Assembly (NCBI RefSeq): GCF_041146395.1
Contig: NC_090983.1
Coordinates: forward strand, 65,851,501 to 65,915,500
DNA length: 64,000 bases
Direction: 5' to 3'
Origin: Eulemur rufifrons
Taxonomy: Eukaryota > Chordata > Mammalia > Primates > Lemuridae
The notes beneath the pieces are model-generated. The model saw nothing but the letters and a program-made list of their open reading frames with translations, was not told the origin of the DNA and made no database searches. Below are positions 23,776 through 34,239 of this stretch, in pieces. A program made the position numbers and the translations under genes. The first letter of the stretch is position 1; every line of letters begins with the position of its first letter.

Positions 23776-24562
23776 GATGTGTGTGTGCATACTTGTAACC
23801 AGATGGATAAATTTTTTTATTTACTAAAATATCTATGGAGTACTTATACAAAAAGAATATTCTGAAAAGCCTACTTGGGGAAGAAGTTGAGACTTCAAAG
23901 ACTCCAAAGATTCAAGTGTTTCAGAGAAGGGGGTGAAAACACTGTGCCTAAGTGGAGGTGTGTACTGTTTGCTTGCTTGGTTTCTGTGTCTGCAGTGAGG
24001 GGGAAGACAATGGACTGAACAGGAGAGAGAGGGGCTAGAAACATGGGAAATGACCATCTCTGGGCTGTATTTCTGAATCCATGCACATTGGACTCCTTCT
24101 AAGAATTTTTAAAACTCAAGTTGGGACATAAATTCTGCCCTCTTAAGTGCATTGTCATCCTTAGAATGCCATCTGCCAGGGCATAAGAAATGGGCCTTTT
24201 ATTCGTTCTGTGCAGAGCATGTTGGTGTGCTTAGGAAGTTTTAGGTAACAGTAATGGTGAAGGCTGGTACGACCGGAAGTCAGGAGGGACAGGGTCCGCC
24301 AAAGCGGGCCACCCCTGCCCTAGCCAGGCAGAGGCTTCTGGGCGTGCTGGGTGTGGCTGAAGGAGGAACCGGCTCTGAGAGGAGGGAAGAGGAAGGCTCA
24401 GGGCAGAAAATCATGAACGAGGTGATACTATCAAGGAAAACTTAACAGCTTTCTGTATCATAATCAGAAACATTGACCAACTTTCAGAAGTAGAACAGAA
24501 TCTACTTGAACGTGGTCAACACATACTGGACTTAATGCTGCTCTCCATGGCCCAGTAAAAGT

Positions 24563-25263
24563 CTTAAAAATTATTGTGATAAAATATGCGTAATATAAAA
24601 CTGACCATCTTAGCCATTCTTAAGTGGACAGTTCTGTGACAGTAAGTATATTCACACTGGTGTGCAACTGTCATCAACATCCATCTCTAGAACTTTTTTA
24701 TTTTCCCGAAATAAAATTGTACCTATTAAACATTCACTCCCCATTCTTCCCTCCCTCCAGCGCCTGGAAACCACCCTTCTACTTTGTGTCTATGAATTTG
24801 ACTACTCTAGGTTCCTCGTGTAGGGGGAAACACGTGGAAACATGCAAGATTTGTCCCTTTGTGACTGGCTTATTTCACTTAGCATGATGTGTGCAAGGTT
24901 CACCCATGGTGCAATACGTGTCAGAATTTCCTTCCTTTTCAAGGCTGAAGAATATTCCGTTGCATGAATACACACGTTTTGCTTTTTCCATTCATCTGTT
25001 GGTAGACACAGGTTGTTTCCTGCCTTTTGTAGTGAATAATGTTATGAACATGGGTGTGCAAATACCTGCTCGAGTCCTGCTTTCACTTCTTTTGGGGGAT
25101 ATATCCAGAAGTGGAGCTACTGGATCATCTGGAAATCCTATGTTTCATTTTTTGAGGAATTGCCGTGCCAGTTTCCACAGTGGGCACCATTATACATTCC
25201 CACCAGCAATGTACAAGGGTCCCAATTTTTCTACATCCTCCATGACAGTCTTTTTTTTTTTGA
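24563..25263 (-). mobile_element. L1 LINE 3' end, antisense
   Basis: Continuous match on the plus strand to the antisense of an L1 ORF2/3' end: 'accatcttagccattcttaag', 'tcatcaacatccatctctag', 'tgactggcttatttcacttagcatgatg', 'tatatccagaagtggagctactggatcat' (broken over 25100-25130) and 'cattcccaccagcaatgtacaaggg'. The ORF2 frame is broken. The 139-codon plus-strand frame at 24891-25310 is merely the shadow of this element. Confidence 0.85.
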
Positions 25264-26640
25264 TGCACCTTGAATGTGACATAGCTTACCTGCTTACTGG
25301 GCATTTTTGACAGCGCACGTATCTTACAAAGATTTTGTGAATTTACCTTTGAGTAACAGGTGATTTGAATTGTAATATCCATACTGTAACATAGGTGGGT
25401 TGATTGGTCTTGTTTTTGGTGGTCTGTACCCTGTTTTCTTGGCAACACCTATGAATAGTGACCTGGTAGCCACATATAACTCAGCCTTGCTCCCAGAGAA
25501 AGAGAACATCTTAACTTGCTGGATTAGAATTTCTAACCTCTCTTTATGAAAGATGTCATTGTCCACTTTGCTCCAAACTGTTTGCAGCATACCAGGGGTC
25601 TAGGCAACAGAAACTACTCATAAATGTCCTTCTGTTACTTGAAATTCACTGATTTTAAGCAAATATGAACACAAAAATATAATAGTAAAAAAAAAAAGTG
25701 GAGGGAAAGGGACACAGTAGGGTGGCAGTGGTGGGAGCTGTAGACCTCCCTGCTGATGAGGTGGGGTGGGCGGGTGGGCAGAGAGGAAGCTTCCCCGGCT
25801 TCCTCCCTCCCAGCCTCCCCCTGCGCAGGGCAGGTGGGCTCTTGCAGTGGAGCTGTTGGAGAAGTCACAAGATGTACAGGAACCACCTCTCCAGTTGGGC
25901 TGCCTATCATTGATGTCTGCATTTTCAATCTCCTGATATTTAGATAGTATCAAAAATATAACTTGGAGTATATGTCATTTTCCAAATTGATTTTTATATT
26001 TCTTTAATTTTACTTAATTATGTTTTCTAAATGGGAACCCTTTACCTCTGCCTTTATGAAGTGTTCTCTGAACCAGCTATACCCGACTCTCCCTGGCTCC
26101 TGATTTTTCTGCCGAAGTGCTCGGAACATAAGCTCCCGACGGCCTCTCCCCGGGCTGGCAGAGAGGGCACCTCAGCCAGCCAGGAATCCACCCCACGGAG
26201 GGAAAGAAGTCAGCCGAGAGCATGCAGCTGCCTGCCTTCAGCCCAGGCATGACCCAGCTTTAGACACGACCATTGACCTGGTTATCAACTCCATGGGAGC
26301 TTAGACTGGGTACGATGAACTTGGGTTAGTCTGGGCAAAGAGCGTCAAATTGCCCATGAACTTGAAGTAAGCAATCCAGGGCCTGGCCTAGTTTCACAAG
26401 CGTCTTTGCAGCCAGTGACTCTCATGTTTACCATTGTGATGACTCCCTTCTCCCACACGCGTTCTCCAGACAAGTTCTTACCTGACTGGGAGGACGGAAG
26501 GGAGTCAGAGGCTGCCCTCCTGCTCAGTCACTGGGAACTTGTACCGACTTGGTTAAGAGGCACCTACTTGAAACCACAACGTTCAGCAATGCATGTTCAC
26601 ACACAGACCTTGGAAATCTAAAGTGTCGGGCTATCCTTCC
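25264..26640. other. Unassigned sequence with a GC-rich patch
   Basis: No gene. 25690-25900 is GC-rich and holds a strong G-quadruplex motif at 25763-25778. The overlapping open frames there (for example 25618-25953 minus) have low-complexity Pro/Ser content and no homology I recognise. Confidence 0.4.
25763..25778 (+). other. Tight G-quadruplex motif, 1-1-1 loops
   Basis: GGGGTGGGCGGGTGGG: four G-runs separated by single-base loops T, C and T. This arrangement is known to give very stable parallel quadruplexes. Confidence 0.65.
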
Positions 26641-26960
26641 ACGATCGATTAAAATGTCCAATGCTTTTTGAAAATTAATAAGTTTCTTGTTTTTTTTAAA
26701 AAGCAAACTCTATGAAAAGGTAAAAAGTAAAAGGTCCCATTACCCCCTTCCTCATCCCAGCTTCCCGGTGTCGGGTGTGTATGCTTCCAGATACATTCCA
26801 CACACACATACCCGTATACACACATATTCGCACACCCTTTAAAAGAAACCAAATAGGTCATAGTATGCATACAGCTATACCATGTGCTTTTATCATACAT
26901 CATGTCAGAGATATCTTTCTATGTTAATTCGGTTTTGTTTTAGTTTTTAAAGAGAAAGCT
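26641..26960 (-). mobile_element. Possible L1M 3' UTR fragment, antisense
   Basis: The AT-rich text with 'aaaaagtaaaaggtcccattaccccc', 'ttccagatacattcc' and 'catgtcagagatatctttctatg' resembles antisense old-L1 3' sequence. The match is loose, with an interrupted CA-rich patch at 26800-26840. Confidence 0.35.
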
Positions 26961-27635
26961 GTAACATCAAGAGAAGTTATCAGTTTTCTGATGGGTACCT
27001 AATTCAGAGGAGGTTGTGACCCTCAGCTGAGCCAGAAGGACTAGCCGAGGATCGCTGGTGCACCTGACCCTGGGCTGCAGGCTCCCTGGCCGCTGCCACC
27101 TGCCCCCCTCCCACGGGGACGCCACCACAGGACTGTGGCATCTTCCTGGGTGCCCGTGTGCAGGCACAGACCCCTGGAAGGGAGAGTCAGCGCCTACGCG
27201 GCCAGTTTGACAGGGAAATGGAAACACAGGAAGGCCTCCTGGCTCAGGAGTTACCCTGGGTTTGGCAGAAGGACTGCAAGCAAACGCCGTCTGGTTTAGC
27301 GGATGTTGATGCCATTTCTCCTTATGAACGGTCCAACGTCAGCTGCGGGCAGAATCTCTAACAGCTTCTCATTTGTTTGTCGTCCAGACGTGTTAAGGGG
27401 GTCAAATTGCTGGAGTCCTGATTGTTGATCCCCACCTGTAGTGTGGGGGCATCTTGCCACTTTTCTCTTGGGGGTACAGGGGGCGTGGGGGAGCTTTGAT
27501 GTTGTATGTAAGGATAAGAAAGGAACTCGAGTCTGACATATTCCTTTGGAAGGTCACAATTGGAACAATTTCAGAGGTTAATTCTCTTAACTAACACCCT
27601 CTCTTCTAAACTGCCTCTGTGACAGTAACTTCTAG
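26961..27635. other. Unassigned intergenic sequence
   Basis: GC-rich first half (26990-27200), then mixed composition. No gene or clear repeat is visible. Confidence 0.4.
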
Positions 27636-27639
27636 ACCT

Positions 27640-28870
27640 TCCTATCTTTTGCCCTGACCCCTCTTGAAAACTCCTGATCTGTTGGACCAATCTCCTTCTC
27701 TGGATTCCCATGCCCCTCAAATCTGGTATGTTCAAAAGTGAGGCTACTACCAATACCTATTTCTTATTTCCATCCATCTGGTCACTTGAGAGAAATTGCT
27801 AGATCATTCTTAATTCCTCCCTTTCTTTCCTAATTGTTTGATAAGTCCTATTAATTCTAGCTCAAAAATGTCTTTCAAAATTGCTCCTTTTTTTCTTTTT
27901 TTCTTTGAGACTGTGTCTCACTCTGTTGCCCAGGCTGAAGTGCAGTGGTGTCATCATAGCTCACTGCAACCTCAAACTCCTGGGCTTAAGGAATCCTCCT
28001 GCCTCAGCCTCCTGAGTAGCTGAGACTACAGGCATGCGCCACCACACCTGGGTAGTTTTTTAAAAAACGTTTTTGTAGAGACAGGATCTCACTGTGTTGC
28101 CCAGGCTGGTCTCAAACTCCTGGCCTCAAGTGATCCTCCTGCCTCAGCCTCCCAAAGTGCTGGGATTATAGGTGTGAGCCCCTGCGCCTGGCCTCTCTCC
28201 TCTTTTCTATCCCTTCTGCCACTGCCTCTGTTGAAACTGTCATCTCTCAATTCAATAAATATTTATTAAATACTACCATGTACTAGATGCAAGAGTTCAT
28301 CATTCAGAGACACCATTTAACCTCCAGAGGGATCTCATTAAATTACAGATCTGCTTAACTCTTCTCCACTCAGAAACCCATTTTCACTCCTTGCCAAATA
28401 GGATTCAATCTGACTTTTTGGCTGGACAAGGTCTTTTCACATCATTCGCTCCATCTTTGCAGTCTGACCTTCCCTTTCCCTTCAACCTCACCCTCTGTGG
28501 TCACGTCCCAGTGCACCCTCCAGGTCCCAAGCTCGCAGATGTTTCACAAATCCTTGTTTCTGCACATGCTGCTTCCTCAACTTGCAACACCCTTGCCCAT
28601 GTGAAGCCCCTTTTTAAGTTTCTGCTCAAACACTAACTCCTTTGGCAAGTCTTCACCTGTTCTCTGGTTTCTCTTCCCTTCTCTGCATTCCCATGACACT
28701 TTGCTCAGAGATCCATTATGCACTTATCCCCTTGTACTGCACAGTTTGCTCACATCTTGGACTCCCCATCAGCCCCAGCTGCCAGACTGTAAGCTGAAGG
28801 CAAGGACTGCGTCTTTTCCACATTGGTATCCTTGGCATTCAGCTCGATGCCCAGCACGTCACACTAAAAT
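27640..28870 (+). mobile_element. L2 LINE, interrupted by an AluJ
   Basis: Plus-strand L2 ORF2 end and 3' UTR. Before the Alu: 'tcattcttaattcctccctttc' and 'ttgataagtcctattaattctagctc' (27807-27862). After it: 'cttctgccactgcctctgttg', 'tcaatctgactttttggctgg', 'caaacactaactcctttggcaagtcttcacc' (28627-28657) and 'ccagactgtaagctgaaggcaaggactg' near 28784-28811. Frames are broken. A short inverse L2/MIR-like piece (about 28250-28320) sits inside. Confidence 0.7.
27888..28193 (-). mobile_element. AluJ-type SINE nested in L2
   Basis: Antisense Alu dimer. A T-rich start is followed by 'gagactgtgtctcactctgttgcccagg', 'tcactgcaacctcaaactcctgggctt', the central A-rich linker seen as 'ttttttaaaaaacgtttttg', and a 'gccccctgcgcctggcc'-like end. 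Many CpG sites have decayed and the lemur-type linker is absent, as expected of the old AluJ lineage shared by all primates. No clean target duplication is found. Confidence 0.88.
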
Positions 28871-28954
28871 CAGTGGGTACCAGACTGGTCCACTTCTGGA
28901 TTGAATGTTGCTTTATAACAAACAGGGTTTTTGAGGAAAACTGTACTAATACCT

Positions 28955-29335
28955 GCACATATTAGTTGCAAGTGACAAAAACCCACCTCTAACTAGCTTA
29001 AGCACAGATTGGGTAATACAACTGGTAAATCAAAGGGTAGAGCTGGATTTGGGGGACCCAAAGAATGCAGTCAGGGCTCTTGCTCACCATCTGTCAACTC
29101 TGGTTTTCTTTGCAGATGGGTCTCATTTCTTTTCCTGTTGAAGCCTGGCAGCTCTAAACCCATGGCCTTACAGTTTATGATCTCTCTTAGCATATATGCA
29201 TTACATTTCAAGGGCGTTCTGCTTGGCCTGCTTGGGCGTATACTTTGACAAATCATGGTGGATAGGCAGATGAAGTAGCATCGTTGGCCGGGCCTGGCTC
29301 ACGTGTCCACCCCTGATGGAGCATTGGGAATGGCT
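28955..29335. repeat. Ancient interspersed repeat, family unassigned
   Basis: Starts 'ttgcaagtgacaaaaacccacc', continues through 'ctagcttaagcacag', and ends 'ggcctggctcacgtgtccacccctg'. The layout matches the segment at 38545-38935 ('caagtgacagaaaacttgacc' to 'gttgggtcacatggcccatc'), so both are copies of one old repeat that I cannot name. Confidence 0.5.
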
Positions 29336-29585
29336 AGCCCTAAGGGAAGGACACAGGATGGGGCAGTTCTCCAACAGAAAGAGAAGCACTAGACAGACAA
29401 AAGCATCAGATGCCCCCTTTGGTTGCATGTTGTATTAGGATGGTATTTCTATATACTTGTCATTAACAACGACAACAAAAAAGATTTCATTCAATTTGTC
29501 TGTTGGCTCTCAGTATAGCTGAGGTTTATGGGTGGCTCATTTTATTATATCAAAAGCAGAATAGAGTTTTAAGACAGTAGTTATT

Positions 29586-29904
29586 TGTCTTAGTTCATTT
29601 TCTGCTGCTATAACTGAATACCACAGACTGGGTGATTTATTTAGCTCATGGTTGTAGAAGCTGGGAGGTCCAAGATCATGGTGCTGGCATCTGGTGAGGG
29701 TCTTCTTGGTGCATCATTACATGGCAGAGGGTAGCACACAGCAAGTGTGCTAGCTCAGGTCTCCACCAGTCCTATCACAGGGGCCTCACCCTAACGATTT
29801 TATCTAATCTTAATTACCTCCCAGAGGCCCCACCTCCAATCAATGTATGAATTTTGGGATTAAGTTTCCAAGACATGAAATGTGGGGGACAGTCAAACCA
29901 TAGC
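29586..29904 (-). mobile_element. Solitary MaLR-type LTR, inverted
   Basis: Plus strand begins TGTCTTAGTTCATTTTCTGC and runs through 'ataccacagactgggtgattta', 'gctgggaggtccaagatc', 'ccccacctccaatcaatg' and 'gtcaaaccatagc'. Same group as 1746-2174. The flanking 5-mer agrees at 4 of 5 bases if the element ends one base further right. Internal deletions relative to the longer copy are evident. Confidence 0.7.
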
Positions 29905-29913
29905 TGTATTCCA

Positions 29914-30017
29914 GGATAGCACTACTCAAACGGCAATGTGCACAGGAATCCACCCGTTAAAACGCAGGTTCTCGTTCAGTAGGTCCGGGGTGGGACCTGA
30001 GATTCTGCCTTTCTTAT
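29914..30017 (+). mobile_element. MER5A-like hAT-Charlie element
   Basis: Reads 'gcactactcaaacggcaatgtgcacagg' then 'tcagtaggtccggggtgggacctgagattctgc'. This is the middle of the MER5A consensus in plus orientation. It lies between two inverted LTRs. Confidence 0.75.
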
Positions 30018-30022
30018 AAGCT

Positions 30023-30403
30023 TGTATTAATCTGCTCTGGCTGCCATAACAAAAACACCATGGAATGGGGGACTTAAAAGGACAGAAATGTATTTTTTTT
30101 TTCCCCCACAGGTCTGGAGGCTGGAAGTCCAAGATCAAGGTTGTTTTTGGCTTGTCATTGGCTACCTTCTTGCTGTGTTTTCATGTGGCCTTTCTTCTGT
30201 ATGTGTGCGGAGAAAGAGAGAGATCTCTGGTGTCTCTTCCCCTTCTTATAAAGGCACCAGTCCTACTGGATCGTGGTCCCATCCTCATGGCCCCATTTAA
30301 CCATAGTTACCATCTTAAGGACCCTATCTCTAAATAGTGTCACACTGGGGGGTTAAGGCTTCAACATACAAATTTTGAGGGGACAGCAATTCAGTCCATA
30401 ATG
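30023..30403 (-). mobile_element. Solitary MaLR-type LTR, inverted
   Basis: Plus strand begins TGTATTAATCTGCTCTGGC and passes 'ggaggctggaagtccaagatcaagg', 'cttataaaggcaccagtcctactggatc' (30244-30271) and 'ttcaacatacaaattttgagggg', ending 'cagtccataatg'. Flanks aagct (30018-30022) and aagat (30404-30408) agree at 4 of 5, a decayed 5-bp duplication. Same family group as 15328-15766. Confidence 0.75.
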
Positions 30404-30945
30404 AAGATTAAAGTTGAATCTGTGCACTGCAACGTCAGCACCTGCCTGGCCAGCAGTGCTGGAGAAGTGAGCTAGAGGCACGTCTAGAGTTGCAAGGCAG
30501 CGAGAACTAGCTGGAGCCGAGAACCCCAACACTTGGAGGATCCAGAAAGGACTGGGGCCGATTCTCTTAAGAGTCTGTGGGTATTGCTCTCCGAGTAAGT
30601 CTCTAGTGACTAGTAAGACAAAAAGTGTCTCCAATTTGGTGATGAGTAGTTTTCAGTTATTTTCAAAAAGGTTTGAAAGTTTGATTTCTTCAATTTTGAG
30701 AATGTGTGATTGTGGAACATTCTTTAAGCACCACATGGCTCCAGCCCTGCTAAGGAGAAGTCTGCCAATGAATCTACTACCCTGGAAAGGGGGCTGTTGC
30801 CCCCGGTTCTCAGTCTTAATTTGCTGAGCTTTGTATTTATTACAGTATTTAAACAGTAGCACAGAAAGCAGGGGCTGGAGCGAAGGTGCAAACCTATTAC
30901 GTTACCTCCAGATGTCAGTTACTCTGCTCAAACAATTGTTGCCAA
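30404..30945. other. Unassigned sequence within the LTR cluster
   Basis: No gene or clear repeat. The minus-strand 93-codon frame at 30353-30634 begins within the LTR and has no recognisable homolog. Confidence 0.4.
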
Positions 30946-30949
30946 CCTG

Positions 30950-31074
30950 TTACATTCAAGGCACGGCTCTGAGAGTTTTACGGATTCATTATTAAGTCAT
31001 TGATCCTCAGAGGCTGGTACTATTGTTATCCCCATTTTGCAGATGAAGAAAATAAAGCACTTGCCCAAGGTCAC
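30950..31074 (-). mobile_element. MIR SINE, antisense, split by an LTR
   Basis: Antisense MIR with private deletions: between 'gatcctcaga' and 'ggctggtactattg', and between 'aataaagcac' and 'ttgcccaaggtcac'. The MIR stops at the LTR start (31075) and appears to resume after it with 'acagctagattcc' (about 31470). That places the LTR insertion inside the MIR. The same private deletions occur at 39585-39708. Confidence 0.75.
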
Positions 31075-31460
31075 TGTTGGGGGTTGAATTGTGTCCCTTC
31101 AAATTCACATGCTGAAGCCCTGACCCCCAGTACCTCAAAATGTGACTGTATTTGGAGATTAGGTCTTTAAAGAGGTAATTAAGTTAAAATGAAGCTGTCA
31201 GGGTGGGGCTCTAATCCAGCTGGTGTCCTTGGAAGAGGAGGAAGAGACACCAGGGCTGCGTGCTCATAGAGCAAAGGCCACGTGAAGACACAGCGACAAG
31301 GCAGCCACCTGCAAGCCAAGGAGCCAGGCCTCAAGAGAAGCCACACCTATGACCCTGACCTTGAACTTCCAGCCTCCAGAACTGTGAGAAAATAAATTTT
31401 TGTTGTTTAAGCCACTCGGTCTGTGGTGTTTTGTTATGGCAGCCTGAGCAGACTAACACA
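31075..31460 (+). mobile_element. Solitary MaLR-type LTR inserted in MIR
   Basis: Begins TGTTGGGGGTTGAATTGTG and ends GACTAACACA. The polyadenylation signal AATAAA is at about 31391-31396, followed by 'gttgtttaagccactcggtctgtggt', the standard end of this LTR group. Near full length. The target duplication is too decayed to trust, but the MIR text on both sides supports the boundaries. Confidence 0.8.
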
Positions 31461-31489
31461 AGACCTAAACAGCTAGATTCCACTGTATT

Positions 31490-31960
31490 TAGACAATGCT
31501 AATTTGTCACTCAAATGCTAGCTTATGCAACAAATATGCATTGGCTCTCTCCTGGTGCTGAGGCTATACTGATAAAAATAGGACACGCTTCCTGTCCTAG
31601 TCTGGTGGTGAAGACAGACCCTTAAGGGACCAGAGCAGTCAAGAGTCTGGAGGGGAGAGACCCTGGCACATCCGGGAAACTGTTACTCCAGTGGCCAAAT
31701 CTTGCTGGGTGGTCAAGTGGGGTGGTGGAAATGGCCAAGGATGAGGCTGTGAGTGGCACTGGAGCCAGATCATGTCAGGTCTTGGAGGTCAAGTTGAGGA
31801 GTGATGGTTTGGAGGTAGAGTTTCCAGAAGGAAACTGGAATGAGTTATAGTGTGGAGAAGGATTAGCAGGGAGAAGAGGGGCCTGGAAGGCCCACTTAGG
31901 AGGCAGCAGCAGAGATCCAGGTAGGGAACAGGGGCGCAGATAGAGAGTAAGGCACACGTT
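31490..31960 (-). mobile_element. L2 LINE fragment, antisense
   Basis: The plus strand has the antisense L2 pattern: 'ggctatactgataaaaataggac', 'cttcctgtcctagtctgg', 'ccagatcatgtcaggtcttgg' and a G/A-rich run. Strongly diverged; edges approximate. Confidence 0.5.
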
Positions 31961-32124
31961 TAATAACCATTCCTCTTAGGGGCCCCTTGTGGTCCTTATA
32001 AGGGAATGAGGTTCTTTAAAACAGGCCCTGCGTTGTGGTTGTTGGGGTAGCACAAGGTGGCACAGGACACTAGGCTGAGTTTTCCCTGCCATTTGTCTGG
32101 TAAGAGCAATTGCTAGGGAGTGAG

Positions 32125-32352
32125 CACGGGGGCATGATCATAGCCCACTGGAACCTCAAACTCCTGGGCTTGAGCAATCCTCCTGTCTCAGCCTCCTGAG
32201 TAGCTAGGACTACTGGATAATTTTAAAAAGTTATTTTGTAGAGATGTGGTCTCACTATGTTGCCCAGGGTGGTGTCAGACTCTTGGCCTCAAGCAATCCT
32301 CCCATGTTGGCCTCCCAAAGTGCTGGGATTACAGACATGAACCACAGCAGAG
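32125..32352 (-). mobile_element. Old Alu (AluJ or FLAM-like), truncated
   Basis: Antisense Alu text: 'gcatgatcatagcccactggaacctcaaactcctgggcttgagc' over 32131-32175, 'gtagagatgtggtctcactatgttgcccag' over 32240-32269, and 'cccaaagtgctgggattacagacatgaacc'. The poly-T end and part of one monomer are missing. It is highly diverged, which fits an old AluJ-class insertion. Confidence 0.8.
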
Positions 32353-33570
32353 GGGTTAGGAATTTTAGTTCTATACACACCCACCACAACACGCACACAC
32401 ACCCACACACAAAGTAGTTGCTTGAGTAAAGATACCATTGATAAAAGCCTGCTTAGTTGGTATAGGAAACTTATTGAGCAGAACTTGCTAGACCAGTTCT
32501 ACAGAGAGAAGGTCACAGACCGCCCAGTCAACCAAGGCTGCATGTAGGATACACGGCTCCCTCCTGCTGTCCCTGCCCTTTAAAGCACCCTCCCTCAACC
32601 CTCCTGCCACTGGCCACTCAGCATCTTTCAATTCTTTTTGTGAGGCTACAGTGACTGCCAATCAGTTTAAGAGGTAAGAGTTTAGCCATTGCCCCACATC
32701 TCCCTTCCAGGTTGTAATGCACGGGTTCTGAAGCTTGGGATCTGCAAAGTCCATATATTTTTTTTCGCTTCTAACTGAAATTTGGCATTTCCTTCAATCC
32801 CGAATGTAGGCAACAAACTACCATGGTGGTAACAATGCCGTGCCTTTTCCAGCTGTAGAAATCATGGATATTTTTATATCACACTATAGTTGTTGCAGAT
32901 GTCTCAAGATATCATTTATACTTGTTACCACGGTGTTATTATTAGACTTGTCACCAAATTATGTTATTTCACAATTTCTGTTGATGAAGAAGCATGGAGG
33001 GTCCATGGCACACTAAAGGTTAAGAACCTATGCTCCGTGTGTAACTTCAAGGTCTGAGAAGGTTCCCCAGCAAAGATGACTGCGCCCTGCCCTGTGGAGT
33101 AGAAGGCTGGGACTTTGATTATTCATTTGGTCAAGTGGCGATAGACCTAGAACAGACAGTTTCTGTGAAAAGTCTTGGTCATGGCCCCAGGTGAGGCCTG
33201 GTCTGCCCTGGGCAGTGCTAGTGTGGCCCCCCAGCTGGGCAACTCCTATCTTTACTTGGTTGGTTATCTAAGCATCGGGAATTGACTTTCACAGGGCATA
33301 GACTCAGTGAAAATATATTCAGAAACTATTTGCCACCTAATTCTTCACCCCTTGATAGAGCCATCTCCAACCTAAGTCTACCAGGTGTCCCCCACCAGCA
33401 CACTGCTACTCAGGGCAGCCCCAGCCACATGGCCCATGTGGCCCAGTTGGGGCTGCTGTCCTCTTACACACGATGCTCTCTGACCCAAATGCCCTGCTCT
33501 GGCCCACTGGTCAAGCTCCTGCTGTCCTCCTGTTCCCAGGCACCTCTCGGCTGAAGTTTTACTTGTTTTT
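32353..33570. other. Unassigned intergenic sequence
   Basis: A short interrupted CA-rich microsatellite sits at 32372-32412. The rest shows no gene or clear repeat. Confidence 0.4.
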
Positions 33571-33571
33571 T

Positions 33572-34235
33572 AAAATTCATTGAGGCAGAATTCACATAAC
33601 ATAAACTTAACCATCCTAAAATGATCAATTCCATGACATTTAGTACATTCACAATGTTATGCAACCATCCTCTTTACCTAGTTTGGGAAACATTTCCATC
33701 ACTCCAAAATAAAACCCCACACTCATTAAGCAGTCACTGCCCATTCAACATTCTCCCCAGCCCCTGGCCACCACCAATCTGCATTCTGTTTCTGTACATT
33801 CACATATTCTGGATATTTCACATAAGTGGGATTATATAATATGCGACCTTTGTGTCTAGCTTCTCTCACTTAGCATAATGACTTCCAGGTTCATGCAAGT
33901 TGCAGGATACAGCGGTAATTCAGTTCTTTTCATGGCTAAATAGTATTCCATTGTGCGCGCGCACCATGACTTGTTTATCTCTTCATTTGTTGATGGACAT
34001 TTGGGTGTTTCCATCTTTTGTCTCTTGTGAATAGTGCTGCTGTGAACATCTGTGTACAAGGATTTGTTTGAATATCTGTTTTCAGTTCTTTAGGGTATAG
34101 ACCTAGGAGCAGATTAGCTGGGTCACATGGCAATTCAGTGCTTAACTTTTTGGGGAACTATCAAACTGCTCTCCACAGCAGCCAAACCATTGTACGTTCA
34201 CACCAGCAGTGTAAGAGGGTTGACTTCTCCACGTC
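33572..34235 (-). mobile_element. L1 LINE ORF2 end and 3' UTR, antisense
   Basis: The plus strand is the antisense of an L1 3' end: 'tgaggcagaattcacataacataaacttaacc' (33590s), 'ctcacttagcataatgacttcc', 'ttgatggacatttgggtgtttcc', 'ctgctgtgaacatctgtgtac' and 'ctgggtcacatggcaattc'. It includes an unusual alternating CG palindrome at 33953-33964. An ORF2 C-terminal remnant is readable on the minus strand. Confidence 0.88.
33856..34059 (-). pseudogene. L1 ORF2p C-terminal remnant
   Basis: The minus-strand frame contains TMEYYLAMKRTELP and a downstream MNLEVIMLSE. This is the conserved stretch near the L1 ORF2 protein C-terminus (normally TMEYY.AIK....F...W..LE.I.LSE). The frame is 67 codons, with no reverse transcriptase or endonuclease domain, so it is a dead fragment. 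It is the only protein remnant in the window I can name. Confidence 0.8.
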
Positions 34236-34239
34236 CTTG

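Noticed and set aside
24891..25310. 139-codon plus frame
   Set aside because: It is the antisense shadow of the minus-strand L1 at 24563-25263.
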